DNA of 64,000 bases, from assembly GCF_041903755.1 (NCBI RefSeq), contig NZ_JBBWVE010000017.1, positions 1 through 64,000 on the forward strand, given 5' to 3'. The DNA is from Thiocapsa roseilacustris. GTDB lineage: Bacteria > Pseudomonadota > Gammaproteobacteria > Chromatiales > Chromatiaceae. Position numbers and translations under genes: made by a program. Under the pieces are notes generated by a model, which did no database searches, was not told the origin of the DNA, and was given only the letters and a program-made list of their open reading frames with translations. Shown here piece by piece: positions 38,597 through 47,605 of the stretch (position 1 is the first letter of the stretch; every line of letters begins with the position of its first letter).

Positions 38597-39592
38597 CTAA
38601 TGCCAGGGCCGGTGATAAGGCCCGATGGTCGTCTGCGCGCCTTCCGAGACCGAGGCAAGGATTTGATGCCAGCTCGCTTTCGCGCGGAACGCCTGCGGAT
38701 TGCGTTTGCAGGCGTCGATCGCCTCGCGCCACACCCCGGTGACCTGCGAGACATAGCGCGTGCTGCGCTGACGCCCTTCGAGCTTGATGGCGCTCACGCC
38801 GGCCGCGAGGATGCCCGGGAGGATGTCGAGCGTGTTCAGGCTGGTCGGCTCCTCGATGGCGTGACGGATCTCGCCTTCGACGGTAAAGCGTCCCTTGCAC
38901 AGCGTCGGATAACCGGCCGGCTCGCCGTGGCCGCGCCGCTCGATGAGGACGCCGCCGAGCCGGGTCTCCTGACCCTGCGGGGTATCGCGCCACTCCACGT
39001 GCGCGGCCGGCGAGCAGGCGCCGTAGGTGTTGGGCGACTGACCGCTGGCATAGGAGGACAGCAGACAGCGGCCCTCCACCATGACGCAGAGACTGCCGAA
39101 GCCGAAGATCTCGACCGGGACCTCGACGTTCTCGATCAGGTTCGCGACCTGGGCCAGCGAGAGCACGCGCGGCACCACGACGCGTCGGATCCCGAAATGG
39201 CGATGCATGAAGCCGATCGCGGCCGGGTTGGTCGCCGAGCCCTGCACCGAGAGATGCAGATTCAGGTTCGGATGACGCTCGGCGGCATAGTCGAGCACGC
39301 CCATGTCGGCGAGGATCAGGGCATCGACAGCCAGGTCCGCCGCCCGGTCGACCGCGGCGGTCCAACGCGACCAACCGCTCGGCTGGGCATAGGTGTTGAC
39401 GGCGACGAAGACCTTGACCTTGCGGTCGCGGGCGTATTTCAGACCCTCGCGGATCTGTTTTTCACCGAAATTCAGGCCGGCGAAGTGGCGGGCATTGGTG
39501 TCGTCGCGAAACCCGATATAAACGGCGTCGGCGCCGTTGTCGACGGCGGCCTTGAGCGACGGCAGATTGCCGGCAGGACAGACGAGCTCCAT
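38597..39592 (-). CDS. ubiU: Ubiquinone biosynthesis protein UbiU (U32 family)
   Basis: 331 residues from the ATG at 39592, where the family normally starts (MELVCPAGNLPSLKAAVDNG); an upstream frame to 39673 would overlap the radical SAM gene. GADAVYIGFRDDTNARHFAG, FGFGSLCVMVEGRCLLSSYA and the later cysteines (NTYGACSP, PTLCKGRF) are the UbiU 4Fe-4S motifs. It is encoded 19 bases after the YhcC-type gene and upstream of ubiV on the same strand, so one transcript is likely. Confidence 0.93.
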   Translation of the reverse strand: MELVCPAGNLPSLKAAVDNGADAVYIGFRDDTNARHFAGLNFGEKQIREGLKYARDRKVKVFVAVNTYAQPSGWSRWTAAVDRAADLAVDALILADMGVLDYAAERHPNLNLHLSVQGSATNPAAIGFMHRHFGIRRVVVPRVLSLAQVANLIENVEVPVEIFGFGSLCVMVEGRCLLSSYASGQSPNTYGACSPAAHVEWRDTPQGQETRLGGVLIERRGHGEPAGYPTLCKGRFTVEGEIRHAIEEPTSLNTLDILPGILAAGVSAIKLEGRQRSTRYVSQVTGVWREAIDACKRNPQAFRAKASWHQILASVSEGAQTTIGPYHRPWH

Positions 39593-39611
39593 ACAGGGTA
39601 GTCTCCGAGGG

Positions 39612-40586
39612 TCAGGCTGTGCTTGCAAGTGTTCGACGGAAAGCGGGCGCGGCATGATCGCCTTGGCGCGCACCGCGTCGGTAAAGCTCCGCCTCGATGG
39701 CGTTGAGCACCGCCCATTTGCGGTTGCACCACGCGGGCGCCAGCAGGATGTCGCGCGAGGCGGTACCGGTGAGGCGATGGTAGGTCACCTCGGGCGGCGT
39801 GCGCTCGACCAGGTCGGCGCAGATGCTCACGTAGTCGTCGAGCTCAAGCGGGGTGTAGTCGCCGCGTCGCCAGTCGATCGCCAAGCGGGTCTGGCGTACG
39901 ACATGCAGCGGATGGATCTTCAATCCTTCCACGCCGAGCTCAAGCACCCGCTCCAGGCTCGACAAGGCCGCGTCACGCCCCTCGCCCGGGAGCCCGACGA
40001 TCAGGTGTGCGCAGACCGGGATCCCGCGACGGCGAGCGGCGGCCACGGCGGTTCGGAAGTCCGCAAAATCGTGTCCGCGATTGACCCGTTCGAGCGTGCG
40101 ATCGTCCGCCGACTGAAGGCCCAGCTCAAGCCAAATCTCCTTGCCGCGTGCGCGATAGCGGGCAAGCAGGTCCAACACGGCTTCCGGGACGCAGTCCGGA
40201 CGTGTGCCGACCGAGAGCCCGATGACGTCCGGATGGACGAGTGCGGCGTCGTAGCGCTCGCGCAACGTCTCGACCGGGTCGTAGGTGTTGGTGTAGGCCT
40301 GAAAGTAGGCCATGAAGCGCCGCGCCCCGGTGCGTTTGGCGATCACCGCACGTCCGGCATCGAGCTGCTCCGCGATCGAGGCCGGCGCCTTCGCGTTGGG
40401 GCTAAAGGAGACGTTGTTGCAAAAGGTACAGCCGCCGATCCCCTTTTGGCCGTCGCGATTGGGGCAGGTGAACCCCGCGTTCAGAGCGAGCTTGTGCACC
40501 CGCTGACCATACCGGCTCAGCAGGTACTGACCGAAGGTGTTGACGCGAGCGCTGAGGGTGCGATGCTGAGTCGGGAGGGCAGACAT
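39612..40586 (-). CDS. yhcC: TIGR01212-family radical SAM protein (YhcC-like)
   Basis: 324 residues. LNAGFTCPNRDGQKGIGGC and CTFCNN hold the iron-sulfur cysteines in the spacing typical of YhcC. FQAYTNTY, GTRPDC, WLELGLQS and AHLIVGLPGE are further family motifs. YhcC proteins form an Elp3-like branch of radical SAM enzymes with no settled reaction. The gene precedes ubiU by 19 bases on the same strand; whether the product serves quinone synthesis is unknown. Confidence 0.9.
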   Translation of the reverse strand: MSALPTQHRTLSARVNTFGQYLLSRYGQRVHKLALNAGFTCPNRDGQKGIGGCTFCNNVSFSPNAKAPASIAEQLDAGRAVIAKRTGARRFMAYFQAYTNTYDPVETLRERYDAALVHPDVIGLSVGTRPDCVPEAVLDLLARYRARGKEIWLELGLQSADDRTLERVNRGHDFADFRTAVAAARRRGIPVCAHLIVGLPGEGRDAALSSLERVLELGVEGLKIHPLHVVRQTRLAIDWRRGDYTPLELDDYVSICADLVERTPPEVTYHRLTGTASRDILLAPAWCNRKWAVLNAIEAELYRRGARQGDHAAPAFRRTLASTA

Positions 40587-40714
40587 CCGCGCAAACCTAA
40601 CCGGGATCGACGTTCGGCCGTTTGACCCAAGTCAATGGAAGGTCAATCGGGGGTTCCGAAGCTCCTGATCCAGTGGAGAGGTGAAGAGATTCCGAGACTG
40701 TCCGAGATCATTTT

Positions 40715-40770
40715 CGTTGTCGTTGTCGTTGTCGTTGTCGTGTCGATGGTCGATTACGACAACGACAACG
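40715..40770. repeat. CGTTGT microsatellite with inverted arm, copy 1
   Basis: Four CGTTGT units (40715-40738) are followed after 17 bases by the complementary run ACGACAACGACAAC (about 40756-40769), so the region can fold into a hairpin. It sits in the 384-base gap between the yhcC-type gene and the oxidoreductase gene, divergent promoters of which lie here. A longer version is at 63214. Both are bordered by an ACCGTTCGTTGTCG-like sequence. Confidence 0.7.
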
Positions 40771-40970
40771 AACGGTCTCGACATATCTGTCGTGCGGCCG
40801 GTGCGGATGCCGGTTCTGGCGTGAGCTCGTGCGGCTCGCACACCGCATCCTCGACACGCCGAAACAGCTCGATCCCGCGGGCAGCCTCGTCAACCGCATG
40901 GCCATGATCAGTGGCCTTTGCTGTACCATTTTGTGCAGTGCAAGAAACTACCGCCGATGATCGGATCGAT

Positions 40971-43900
40971 ATGACCGCCGCTGCCCCGCAACGGATCCGC
41001 GAGATCCCCTATAACTACACCTCCTTCTCCGACCGGGAGATCGTCATCCGGTTTCTCGGCGAGCCGCTGTGGCGGTTGATCGAGGAGCTGCGCGGTACCC
41101 GGCGGACCGGCCGCTCGGCGCGGATGCTCTTCGAGGTACTCGGGGACATGTGGGTGGTGACGCGCAACCCCTATCTGCAGGACGACCTGATCGACAACCC
41201 GGAGCGTCGCCGTTTGCTGATGCAGGCGCTCGCGCATCGGCTCGATCAGTTCGAGCTGCGGCTTAACGAGAACCAGCAGGCCGGCGAGCTTTTGGCTGCG
41301 GCGCGCGCGGCGGTGCAGCGCTTTGCTGAGGGGTTCGAGCAGGAGAAGGCTCAGCGCGCGCGTCTGCGCAAGGCTCTCGCCGGGATCACGCACAAGGACA
41401 ACCTGGACTTCGGTGGTCTGGCGCGTGTCTCGCATGCGACGGATGCCACCGACTGGCGCGTGGAGATGCCCTTCGTGGTCATCTCGCCCGACACCGAGGC
41501 CGAGATCGCGCCGATCGTGCGGGCCTGTATCGAGTCCGGTCTGACGTTGATCCCAAGGGGCGGCGGAACGGGCTACACGGGCTCTGCGGTGCCGCTCGAG
41601 GCGATGACGGCGGTCATCAACACCGAGAAGCTCGAAGACCTCTCGGGAGTGGAGCGCATGGCGCTGCCCGGCGTCGAGGGCGTCGTGCCGACGGTGCGTT
41701 GCGGCGCCGGGGTGGTCACGCGCCGGGTGTCGGATCTGGCCGACCGGTCGGGTCTGGCTTTCGCCGTCGATCCCACCTCGCAGGATGCCTCCTGCATCGG
41801 CGGCAATGTCGCCATGAACGCGGGCGGCAAGAAGGCCGTCCTCTGGGGCACGGCGCTGGACAATTTGGCCTCCTGGCGGATGGTGACGCCCGATGCCGAT
41901 TGGCTCGAGGTCGAGCGTCTGGATCACAACCTCGGCAAGATCCACGAGCAGCCGCTGGTGCGCTTTCGCATCCGACGCTTTCTGCCCGACGGGATCACGC
42001 CCAAGGGCGAGCCCGAGATCCTGGAGATGCCCGGCTCCGCTTTGCGCAAGGCCGGTCTCGGCAAGGACGTGACGGACAAGTTCCTCTCCGGTCTGCCCGG
42101 CGTTCAAAAAGAAGGCTGCGACGGGATCATCACCTCGGCGCGCTTCGTCCTGCATCGGATGCCCGATCAGGTGCGCACCGTCTGTCTGGAGTTCTTCGGG
42201 ACGGATCTTGATCTGGCCGTGCCGGCGATCGTCGAGATCAAGGACTATCTCGAAGGCCTGCCGGGCGTGCAGATGGCGGGGCTCGAGCATCTCGACGAGC
42301 GCTATGTCCGCGCGGTGGACTACACCACCAAGGCCGCACGGCGCGAGCTGCCCAAGATGGTGCTGATCGCGGATCTGGTGAGCGACGACGAGGCGCTGGT
42401 CGATACGGCCGCCGCGCAAGTCGTGACACTCGCCAAGGCGCGCGACGGCGAAGGTTTCATCGCCGTCAGCCCGGAGGCGCGCAAGCGCTTCTGGCTCGAC
42501 CGCGCCCGCACCGCGGCCATCTCGCGCCACACCAACGCCTTCAAGATCAACGAGGACGTGGTCATCCCGCTGGACCGGCTCGGCGACTACAGCCGCGGCA
42601 TCGAGCGGATAAATATCGAGCAGTCGATCCGCAACAAGGACGCCATCATGGGGGCGGTGCTCGAGTATCTCGCCGGGGATCTTGCCCGTGATCTTGCTGG
42701 GGCCCGCGGGGAGGGCGAGTACCAGGACTCGGCCGAGGCCGTCGCCATCCTGAGCGCCAAACGCGACGCGGCACGCGAGGCGGTCCAAGCGGCGCGGCAG
42801 CGCTGGCAGATCATCTTGCGCGGTCTGGACGAGCCCGCAGTAGATCATCTGGATCGACTCGGCGAGACGGAGAAGGCCCGCATTCGCGACGGCGATTCCC
42901 TGCTCTCCATGATGCTCCGCCGCGATCTGCGTCAATCGCTGCGCGCCGAGGTGGCCGATCGACTCAACGAGATCTTCTCGGGCCAGGAACTGGCCCGAGT
43001 GCGCGAGCGCTTGACCGAGATCCACGCCCAACACCGCGACTCTCGCCTCTTCGTTGCCCTGCACATGCACGCCGGCGACGGCAACGTGCACACCAACATC
43101 CCGGTGCATTCCTCGGACTACGCCATGCTCCAGGAGGCCGACCGCCTGGTCGCGCGCATCATGGCGCTGGCGACCGATCTGGGCGGGGTCATCTCGGGCG
43201 AGCACGGCATCGGCATCACCAAGCTGCAGTTCCTCGAGCGCGAGAAGCTTGACGCCTTCGTCGCCTATAAGCAGCGCGTCGACCCGCACGGACGTTTCAA
43301 TCCGGGCAAGCTGATGCCGGGCTCCGGGCTGGAAGGCGCCTACACGCCGTCGCTGCGATTGGTGCAGCAGGAGGCCATCATCCTGGAGGAGACCGAGCTC
43401 GGCGCGCTCAACGACGACGTCAAACACTGTCTGCGCTGCGGCAAGTGCAAGCCCAAATGCATGACCCATGTGCCGCGGGCGAATCTCAACTATTCGCCGC
43501 GCAACAAGATCCTGGGCACGGGCCTCATCATCGAAGCCTTCCTCTACGAGGAGCAGACCCGGCGTGGTCTCTCGCTGCGTCACTTCGAGGCCATGAACGA
43601 TGTGGCGGATCACTGCACCGTCTGTCACAAGTGTCTGAATCCCTGCCCGGTGAACATCGACTTCGGCGATGTCACCATGCGGATGCGGCGCATCCTGGTC
43701 GATCGCGGCCAAAAGCGCTTCAACGCCGGCTCCTGGGCGGCGATGCAGTTCCTGAATGTCACGGACCCGCGTGCCGTGCGACTGCTCCGCAAGGGTCTGG
43801 CACAGTGGGGGTTTGCGGGGATGAACCTCGGCCATCGCGTCGCCAAGGCGCTGGGGCTGACCGCGCAGCGCACGGCCAGACCGGGTGCGACCAGTCATCG

Positions 43901-44840
43901 TCCGGCGCTGGCCAGCCAGGTGGTGGATCTGGTCAGCCGCCCGATCCGGGTCGAGCTGCCCAAGCGGACCTTCCGCCAGATCCTGGGGCTCGAGGACAAG
44001 ACCCAGGTGCCGATCCTGCGCGACCCGCGGGTGGCGGCCGAGGATGCGGAGGCGGTCTTCTACTTCCCGGGCTGCGGCTCGGAGCGGCTCTTCTCGGATG
44101 TCGGGCTTGCCACACTCGCGATGCTCTACGAGCAGGGCGCCCAGACCGTGCTGCCGCCCGGCTATCTCTGCTGCGGCTATCCGCAGCGCTCGGCCGGGCT
44201 TGAAGACCGAGGACGCCAGATCACGATGGAGAACCGCGTGCTCTTCCATCGGGTCGCCAATACGCTCAATTACATGGATATCCGCACTGTCGTCGTCTCC
44301 TGCGGGACCTGTATGGATCAACTGCTCAAATATGAGTTCGAGCGCATCTTCCCCGGCTGCCGTCTGCTCGACATCCACGAATGGCTGATGGAGAAGGGCG
44401 TCAGTCTGGACGGTGTGGAAGGGGTTCAGTATCTCTACCACGATCCCTGTCACTCGCCGATGAAGACCCATGCGCCGCTCAAGGTCGCGGCGAGTCTGAT
44501 CGGCCAGCCGGTGATGCTCTCGGATCGCTGCTGCGGCGAGGCAGGCACGCTCGGGACCTCGCGGCCGGATATCGCCAACCAGGTGCGGTTCCGCAAGCAG
44601 GAGGAGTTGACCGCAGGCATTCAGGCGCTCACCGGGCAGGACGTGGTCCGCGCCGGCGAGGTCAAGCTGTTGACCGCCTGTCCCGCCTGCCAGCAGGGTC
44701 TGGCCAAATACACCGACGACACGGGTCTGAAGACCGACTATATCGTGGTCGAGATGGCCGACCGCATGCTGGGCGAGGGCTGGCAGCAGCGGTTCTTGGA
44801 TCGGGTGCAGGACGGCGGGATCGAACGCGTCTTGTTGTAA
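40971..44840 (+). CDS. DUF3683-type FAD/iron-sulfur oxidoreductase
   Basis: 1289 residues from the ATG at 40971, matching where DUF3683 proteins begin (REIPYNYTSFSDREIVIRFL). Domains in order: DUF3683 (to about 150); FAD-binding type 4 (VISPDTEAEIAPIV, LIPRGGGTGYTGSAVPL, CIGGNVAMNAGGKKA); FAD-oxidase C-terminal domain (HMHAGDGNVHTNIPVHS, SGEHGIGITK); two ferredoxin-type clusters (HCLRCGKCKPKC, HCTVCHKCLNPCP); and paired CCG domains as in GlpC/heterodisulfide reductase (CCGYPQRSAG, VVSCGTCMDQL, CCGEAGTLG). It is essentially a D-lactate/glycolate dehydrogenase fused to its electron-transfer subunit. The substrate is unproven. Confidence 0.9.
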   Translation: MTAAAPQRIREIPYNYTSFSDREIVIRFLGEPLWRLIEELRGTRRTGRSARMLFEVLGDMWVVTRNPYLQDDLIDNPERRRLLMQALAHRLDQFELRLNENQQAGELLAAARAAVQRFAEGFEQEKAQRARLRKALAGITHKDNLDFGGLARVSHATDATDWRVEMPFVVISPDTEAEIAPIVRACIESGLTLIPRGGGTGYTGSAVPLEAMTAVINTEKLEDLSGVERMALPGVEGVVPTVRCGAGVVTRRVSDLADRSGLAFAVDPTSQDASCIGGNVAMNAGGKKAVLWGTALDNLASWRMVTPDADWLEVERLDHNLGKIHEQPLVRFRIRRFLPDGITPKGEPEILEMPGSALRKAGLGKDVTDKFLSGLPGVQKEGCDGIITSARFVLHRMPDQVRTVCLEFFGTDLDLAVPAIVEIKDYLEGLPGVQMAGLEHLDERYVRAVDYTTKAARRELPKMVLIADLVSDDEALVDTAAAQVVTLAKARDGEGFIAVSPEARKRFWLDRARTAAISRHTNAFKINEDVVIPLDRLGDYSRGIERINIEQSIRNKDAIMGAVLEYLAGDLARDLAGARGEGEYQDSAEAVAILSAKRDAAREAVQAARQRWQIILRGLDEPAVDHLDRLGETEKARIRDGDSLLSMMLRRDLRQSLRAEVADRLNEIFSGQELARVRERLTEIHAQHRDSRLFVALHMHAGDGNVHTNIPVHSSDYAMLQEADRLVARIMALATDLGGVISGEHGIGITKLQFLEREKLDAFVAYKQRVDPHGRFNPGKLMPGSGLEGAYTPSLRLVQQEAIILEETELGALNDDVKHCLRCGKCKPKCMTHVPRANLNYSPRNKILGTGLIIEAFLYEEQTRRGLSLRHFEAMNDVADHCTVCHKCLNPCPVNIDFGDVTMRMRRILVDRGQKRFNAGSWAAMQFLNVTDPRAVRLLRKGLAQWGFAGMNLGHRVAKALGLTAQRTARPGATSHRPALASQVVDLVSRPIRVELPKRTFRQILGLEDKTQVPILRDPRVAAEDAEAVFYFPGCGSERLFSDVGLATLAMLYEQGAQTVLPPGYLCCGYPQRSAGLEDRGRQITMENRVLFHRVANTLNYMDIRTVVVSCGTCMDQLLKYEFERIFPGCRLLDIHEWLMEKGVSLDGVEGVQYLYHDPCHSPMKTHAPLKVAASLIGQPVMLSDRCCGEAGTLGTSRPDIANQVRFRKQEELTAGIQALTGQDVVRAGEVKLLTACPACQQGLAKYTDDTGLKTDYIVVEMADRMLGEGWQQRFLDRVQDGGIERVLL

Positions 44841-44869
44841 GGCTGCACCGTGCTCATAGGATGACCGCC

Positions 44870-45084
44870 GTAGGTTGTGCTGACGTCAGGAAGCACAACC
44901 CGCTCCGTCGGTGGGTTGTGCCTCGCGATGCTCGGCACAACCGACGCGCGGCGCATTGGAGCAGCAAGAGCGAGAATCATCGTCGTCGGGAACAAGATCG
45001 CCACGACCGCCGTAGGTTGTGCTGACGTCAGGAAGCACAACCCGCTCCGTCGGTGGGTTGTGCCCCGCGATGCTCGGCACAACC
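44870..45084. repeat. REP family 1 array (two direct units)
   Basis: Two near-identical units (44870-44943, 45012-45084). Each has GTAG-GTTGTGCT...AGCACAAC followed by an inverted GTTGTGCC...GGCACAAC hairpin. They follow the stop of the oxidoreductase gene and may stabilise or end its transcript. The second unit ends about 55 bases before the cupin start. Confidence 0.85.
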
Positions 45085-45139
45085 GACGTGCGACGCGTCA
45101 AGGCTTCAGGAGCAAGAATCGTTGTCGTCCGGTGCACCC

Positions 45140-45466
45140 ATGAGCGGTAATTTGTTGAACGGTTTACCGGAGATCGACCGTGGCGAGGCGTTCGAGGAGC
45201 TGGCGCGCTGCAGGAATGTTCGGATCGAGCGCATCCTGAGCAGCGCCGAGCCGGACGCGGTGCTTTACGACCAGGTCCAGGACGAATGGGTCTGCCTGCT
45301 GCAGGGCGAGGCGGAGCTTTGGATCGACGGAGAGACGATCACCTTGCGGACCGGCGACTATCGGTTCATCCCGGCGGGGACGCCGCATCGAGTCGTCAAG
45401 ACCTCGACCGAGCCCCGTTGCCTTTGGTTGGCGGTCCATATCCACGGCCAATCCACCAACACCTGA
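45140..45466 (+). CDS. Small cupin protein
   Basis: 108 residues from the ATG at 45140; the upstream extension only translates the repeat. A single cupin fold with WVCLLQGEAELWIDGETITL and GDYRFIPAGTPHRV, the two conserved cupin blocks. The first histidine pair of the metal site is not evident; the second block keeps PxGxPHR. The product could bind a metal and a small ligand; no reaction can be assigned. The next gene starts ten bases later. Confidence 0.82.
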   Translation: MSGNLLNGLPEIDRGEAFEELARCRNVRIERILSSAEPDAVLYDQVQDEWVCLLQGEAELWIDGETITLRTGDYRFIPAGTPHRVVKTSTEPRCLWLAVHIHGQSTNT

Positions 45467-45476
45467 CGGCGATTTG

Positions 45477-46688
45477 ATGGACACGGCACACAACGCGATC
45501 CCGGATCACACACTGCGACCCCTCGTCGATCGCCTGCTCCTCGAGCAGGGGCGGCTCGATCCGCTCGAGCTCCTGCTTGCGGCCGATCTGCTCGGCTACG
45601 AGGATTATGTTGCCTGGCGAACCGGCCATCGCTCGGAGCTGCAGGGCGCGCTCCGTGCCGCACCGGAGGCGGTTGCGGGCTTTCTGGACGAGGCAGGCGC
45701 CTATGCCCGCGGACAAAAGCTCATGGCCGTCGCGCTTGAGCACACGGCTTGGGGTGATCGGGAGCACCCTTTGTCCATCGGTCCGCATGCGGGGCTGAGC
45801 CGTGCCTGCGCGCTCGCCCATGCGCCGCCCCCGGAGCGTTGCCAACTGGATCTGTTCCAGGACAGCACCGCGACGCTGCTCGAGGAGGATGTCCGCACAG
45901 CCCTGGTCGAGCACCGCACCGATCGCGCACGCGATCAGGTCGCCCGATTGATGCATCACGAGCCGCGGCATCCGCGACTCGGCGGCTTTCTACGGCTGAT
46001 CCAAACCATCGACGATGCCGATGCGAGCGGGCGCGCCGGGCGTGTCGAGGAGCGATGGCGCGAGCTCGAAGAGGTCGGACCCTTGGCCGGACAGCTGCTG
46101 GGCCATCGGGCACGCGATTTCCTCGGGACCCTGTGGGCGGCGCTTGCAGAGCGACTGGCCGGCCGTCCCTTCGACCTGGGCTCGGGTGAATTCCACGCGG
46201 CAATCGCCTGGACTCGTGCAGGGCGCTGGGAGCGCGCGCGGGAGGCGATCGAGGCCGAGCCCGACTGGCTTGATCACCCGGTGCTGGTCCTCGTCCATGC
46301 CGATGCCTGCTGGCGCGGCCGCGATCCGTTTGGCGCGCGCCGAGACTGGTTGTGGCTCTGCCGGGAGCAACCATCGACGGCCGAGCGCGCCTTACAGGAC
46401 CCGTCTTTTCCGGATCGTCGCTTGGCCGATCTTTGGTCCGCGTTCGGCGATCTCGATCTTGACGAGGAGTTGGCGACCGAAGATTTTCCGGCGTGGCTCC
46501 TGCTGCAGGATCCGGGCGCCTTTGCGGTGCTCCCGCGGAGCGAGACGTCTTCCGACGATCGCGACACGGCGTATCGGCTCCTGCATGGGTTGGTGACCGG
46601 CGAAGACACGATCGACCGGCGCCGCGCGTTGGGCGAGATCCATCCGGATTTGCTGCGGCAGTTTCTGGTGTCTCGACATTGCCGGTGA
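45477..46688 (+). CDS. Hypothetical helical protein
   Basis: 403 residues from the ATG at 45477, directly after the cupin gene. Mostly alpha-helical, Arg-, Glu- and Leu-rich, with repeated pairs such as AIAWTRAGRWERAREAIEAE and LLGHRARDFLGTLWAALAER that resemble TPR-like or other helical repeats. No signal peptide and no membrane helix. Strong GC-rich codon bias supports a real gene. Function not recognised; the tight spacing suggests coexpression with the cupin. Confidence 0.75.
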   Translation: MDTAHNAIPDHTLRPLVDRLLLEQGRLDPLELLLAADLLGYEDYVAWRTGHRSELQGALRAAPEAVAGFLDEAGAYARGQKLMAVALEHTAWGDREHPLSIGPHAGLSRACALAHAPPPERCQLDLFQDSTATLLEEDVRTALVEHRTDRARDQVARLMHHEPRHPRLGGFLRLIQTIDDADASGRAGRVEERWRELEEVGPLAGQLLGHRARDFLGTLWAALAERLAGRPFDLGSGEFHAAIAWTRAGRWERAREAIEAEPDWLDHPVLVLVHADACWRGRDPFGARRDWLWLCREQPSTAERALQDPSFPDRRLADLWSAFGDLDLDEELATEDFPAWLLLQDPGAFAVLPRSETSSDDRDTAYRLLHGLVTGEDTIDRRRALGEIHPDLLRQFLVSRHCR

Positions 46689-46702
46689 GGCGGCAGGTAT
46701 GA

Positions 46703-47278
46703 CTATGGGCACGGCGCAAAGAAGGCGTTGCTCATGGCCTCCTCGCACTGTTTACCGCTCCCGGTGAGGAAGTTCGGATCGGCGCCTTTGAGCCACTCCT
46801 CCTGCTCCATCTCCCGTAGCTGGCGTGCGGCCTCGCAAGCGGATTCGCTCCAACATGTGCGGGCGGCGCCGCAAACCCGGAGCACTAACTGCTCGCAGGG
46901 GGAAGCGCCCGTGATGCGCTCGCCGGTTGGCTGCTGAGTGACGCCTTCGTTGGCTTCGACCGCTTCGGCATCGGATGTCGCCGACTCGCTCGGCGCGCCG
47001 CTTGGCGCCAACATGTCGGTGGTCGGGACGACCCGGCCGCCTTCGATGCGGATGACCGAGCCGTCCTCGAGTCGGTGCACGCCGTCCCAGAGTTGGGTCC
47101 GGCGACCGTCCTGATCGAGGATCGGGCGGTTGGTGCGCGGATCGACCTCGACCTGACCGCCGCTTTGCAGGGGTGCGGTCCAGGGCTCGACGGCGTGGGC
47201 GTGGACGGCACAGAGCAGCAAGGTCGCCAGAAGCGCGCCGAGGCTTGACGGCAGTGGCTGTCTTTCGGTGTTGTGCAT
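46703..47278 (-). CDS. Hypothetical periplasmic protein with WTAPLQ start
   Basis: 191 residues from the ATG at 47278, six bases after GGAGGTGACC's core. A signal peptide ends near AHAVEPWTAPLQ. The mature part has a short beta segment (GGQVEVDPRTNRPILDQDGR, DGVHRLEDGSVIRIEGG), an acidic linker and a C-terminal region with five cysteines (ASPCEQLVLRVCGAARTCWS, SACEAA, KQCEEAM, APCP). The same WTAPLQ tag starts the mature 600-residue protein encoded at 48471-50273. Not recognised. Confidence 0.75.
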   Translation of the reverse strand: MHNTERQPLPSSLGALLATLLLCAVHAHAVEPWTAPLQSGGQVEVDPRTNRPILDQDGRRTQLWDGVHRLEDGSVIRIEGGRVVPTTDMLAPSGAPSESATSDAEAVEANEGVTQQPTGERITGASPCEQLVLRVCGAARTCWSESACEAARQLREMEQEEWLKGADPNFLTGSGKQCEEAMSNAFFAPCP

Positions 47279-47330
47279 GGTCACCTCCGCTGACCTGGTA
47301 AGGAACGATTCAAAACCATATGAATAGATA

Positions 47331-47581
47331 GGGCAAGCGCAGTGTGCCCAACGGCTCCCTATGATGCCGGGGCGGGTTGGGCACGCTGCGCTTTGCCCAA
47401 CCTACGGCTACGGCTGAGGGTTAGGCACGCTGCGCTTTGCCCAACCTACGGTTACGGCTGAGGGTTGGGCACGCTGCGCTTTGCCCAACCTACGGTTACG
47501 GCTGAGGGTTGGGCACGCTGCGCTTTGCCCAACCTACGACTACGGCTGAGGGTTTGGCGCGCTGTGCTTTGCTCAACCTAC
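47331..47581 (-). repeat. REP family 2 array: five units, 44-bp period
   Basis: Read on the minus strand, units are GTAG-GTTGGGC...GCCCAAC. The GTAG ends (CTAC on plus) fall at 47402, 47446, 47490, 47534 and 47578, exactly 44 bases apart. A diverged unit in the opposite orientation lies at about 47331-47352. The stem differs from family 1 (GTTGGGC against GTTGTGC). The array sits between the 5' end of the small periplasmic gene and the 3' end of the DUF2272 gene. Confidence 0.85.
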
Positions 47582-47605
47582 GGCGGAGTGTCGTGCCGCG
47601 CGACC

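Noticed and set aside
40908..44471. 1187-codon open frame opposite the oxidoreductase gene
   Set aside because: It mirrors the GC-rich third-position pattern of the real gene, has no recognisable domain, and the plus-strand protein shows complete catalytic motifs.
47331..47581. 44-bp periodic repeats as CRISPR
   Set aside because: Linkers are nearly the same in every unit, so there are no spacers; it is a REP-type tandem array.
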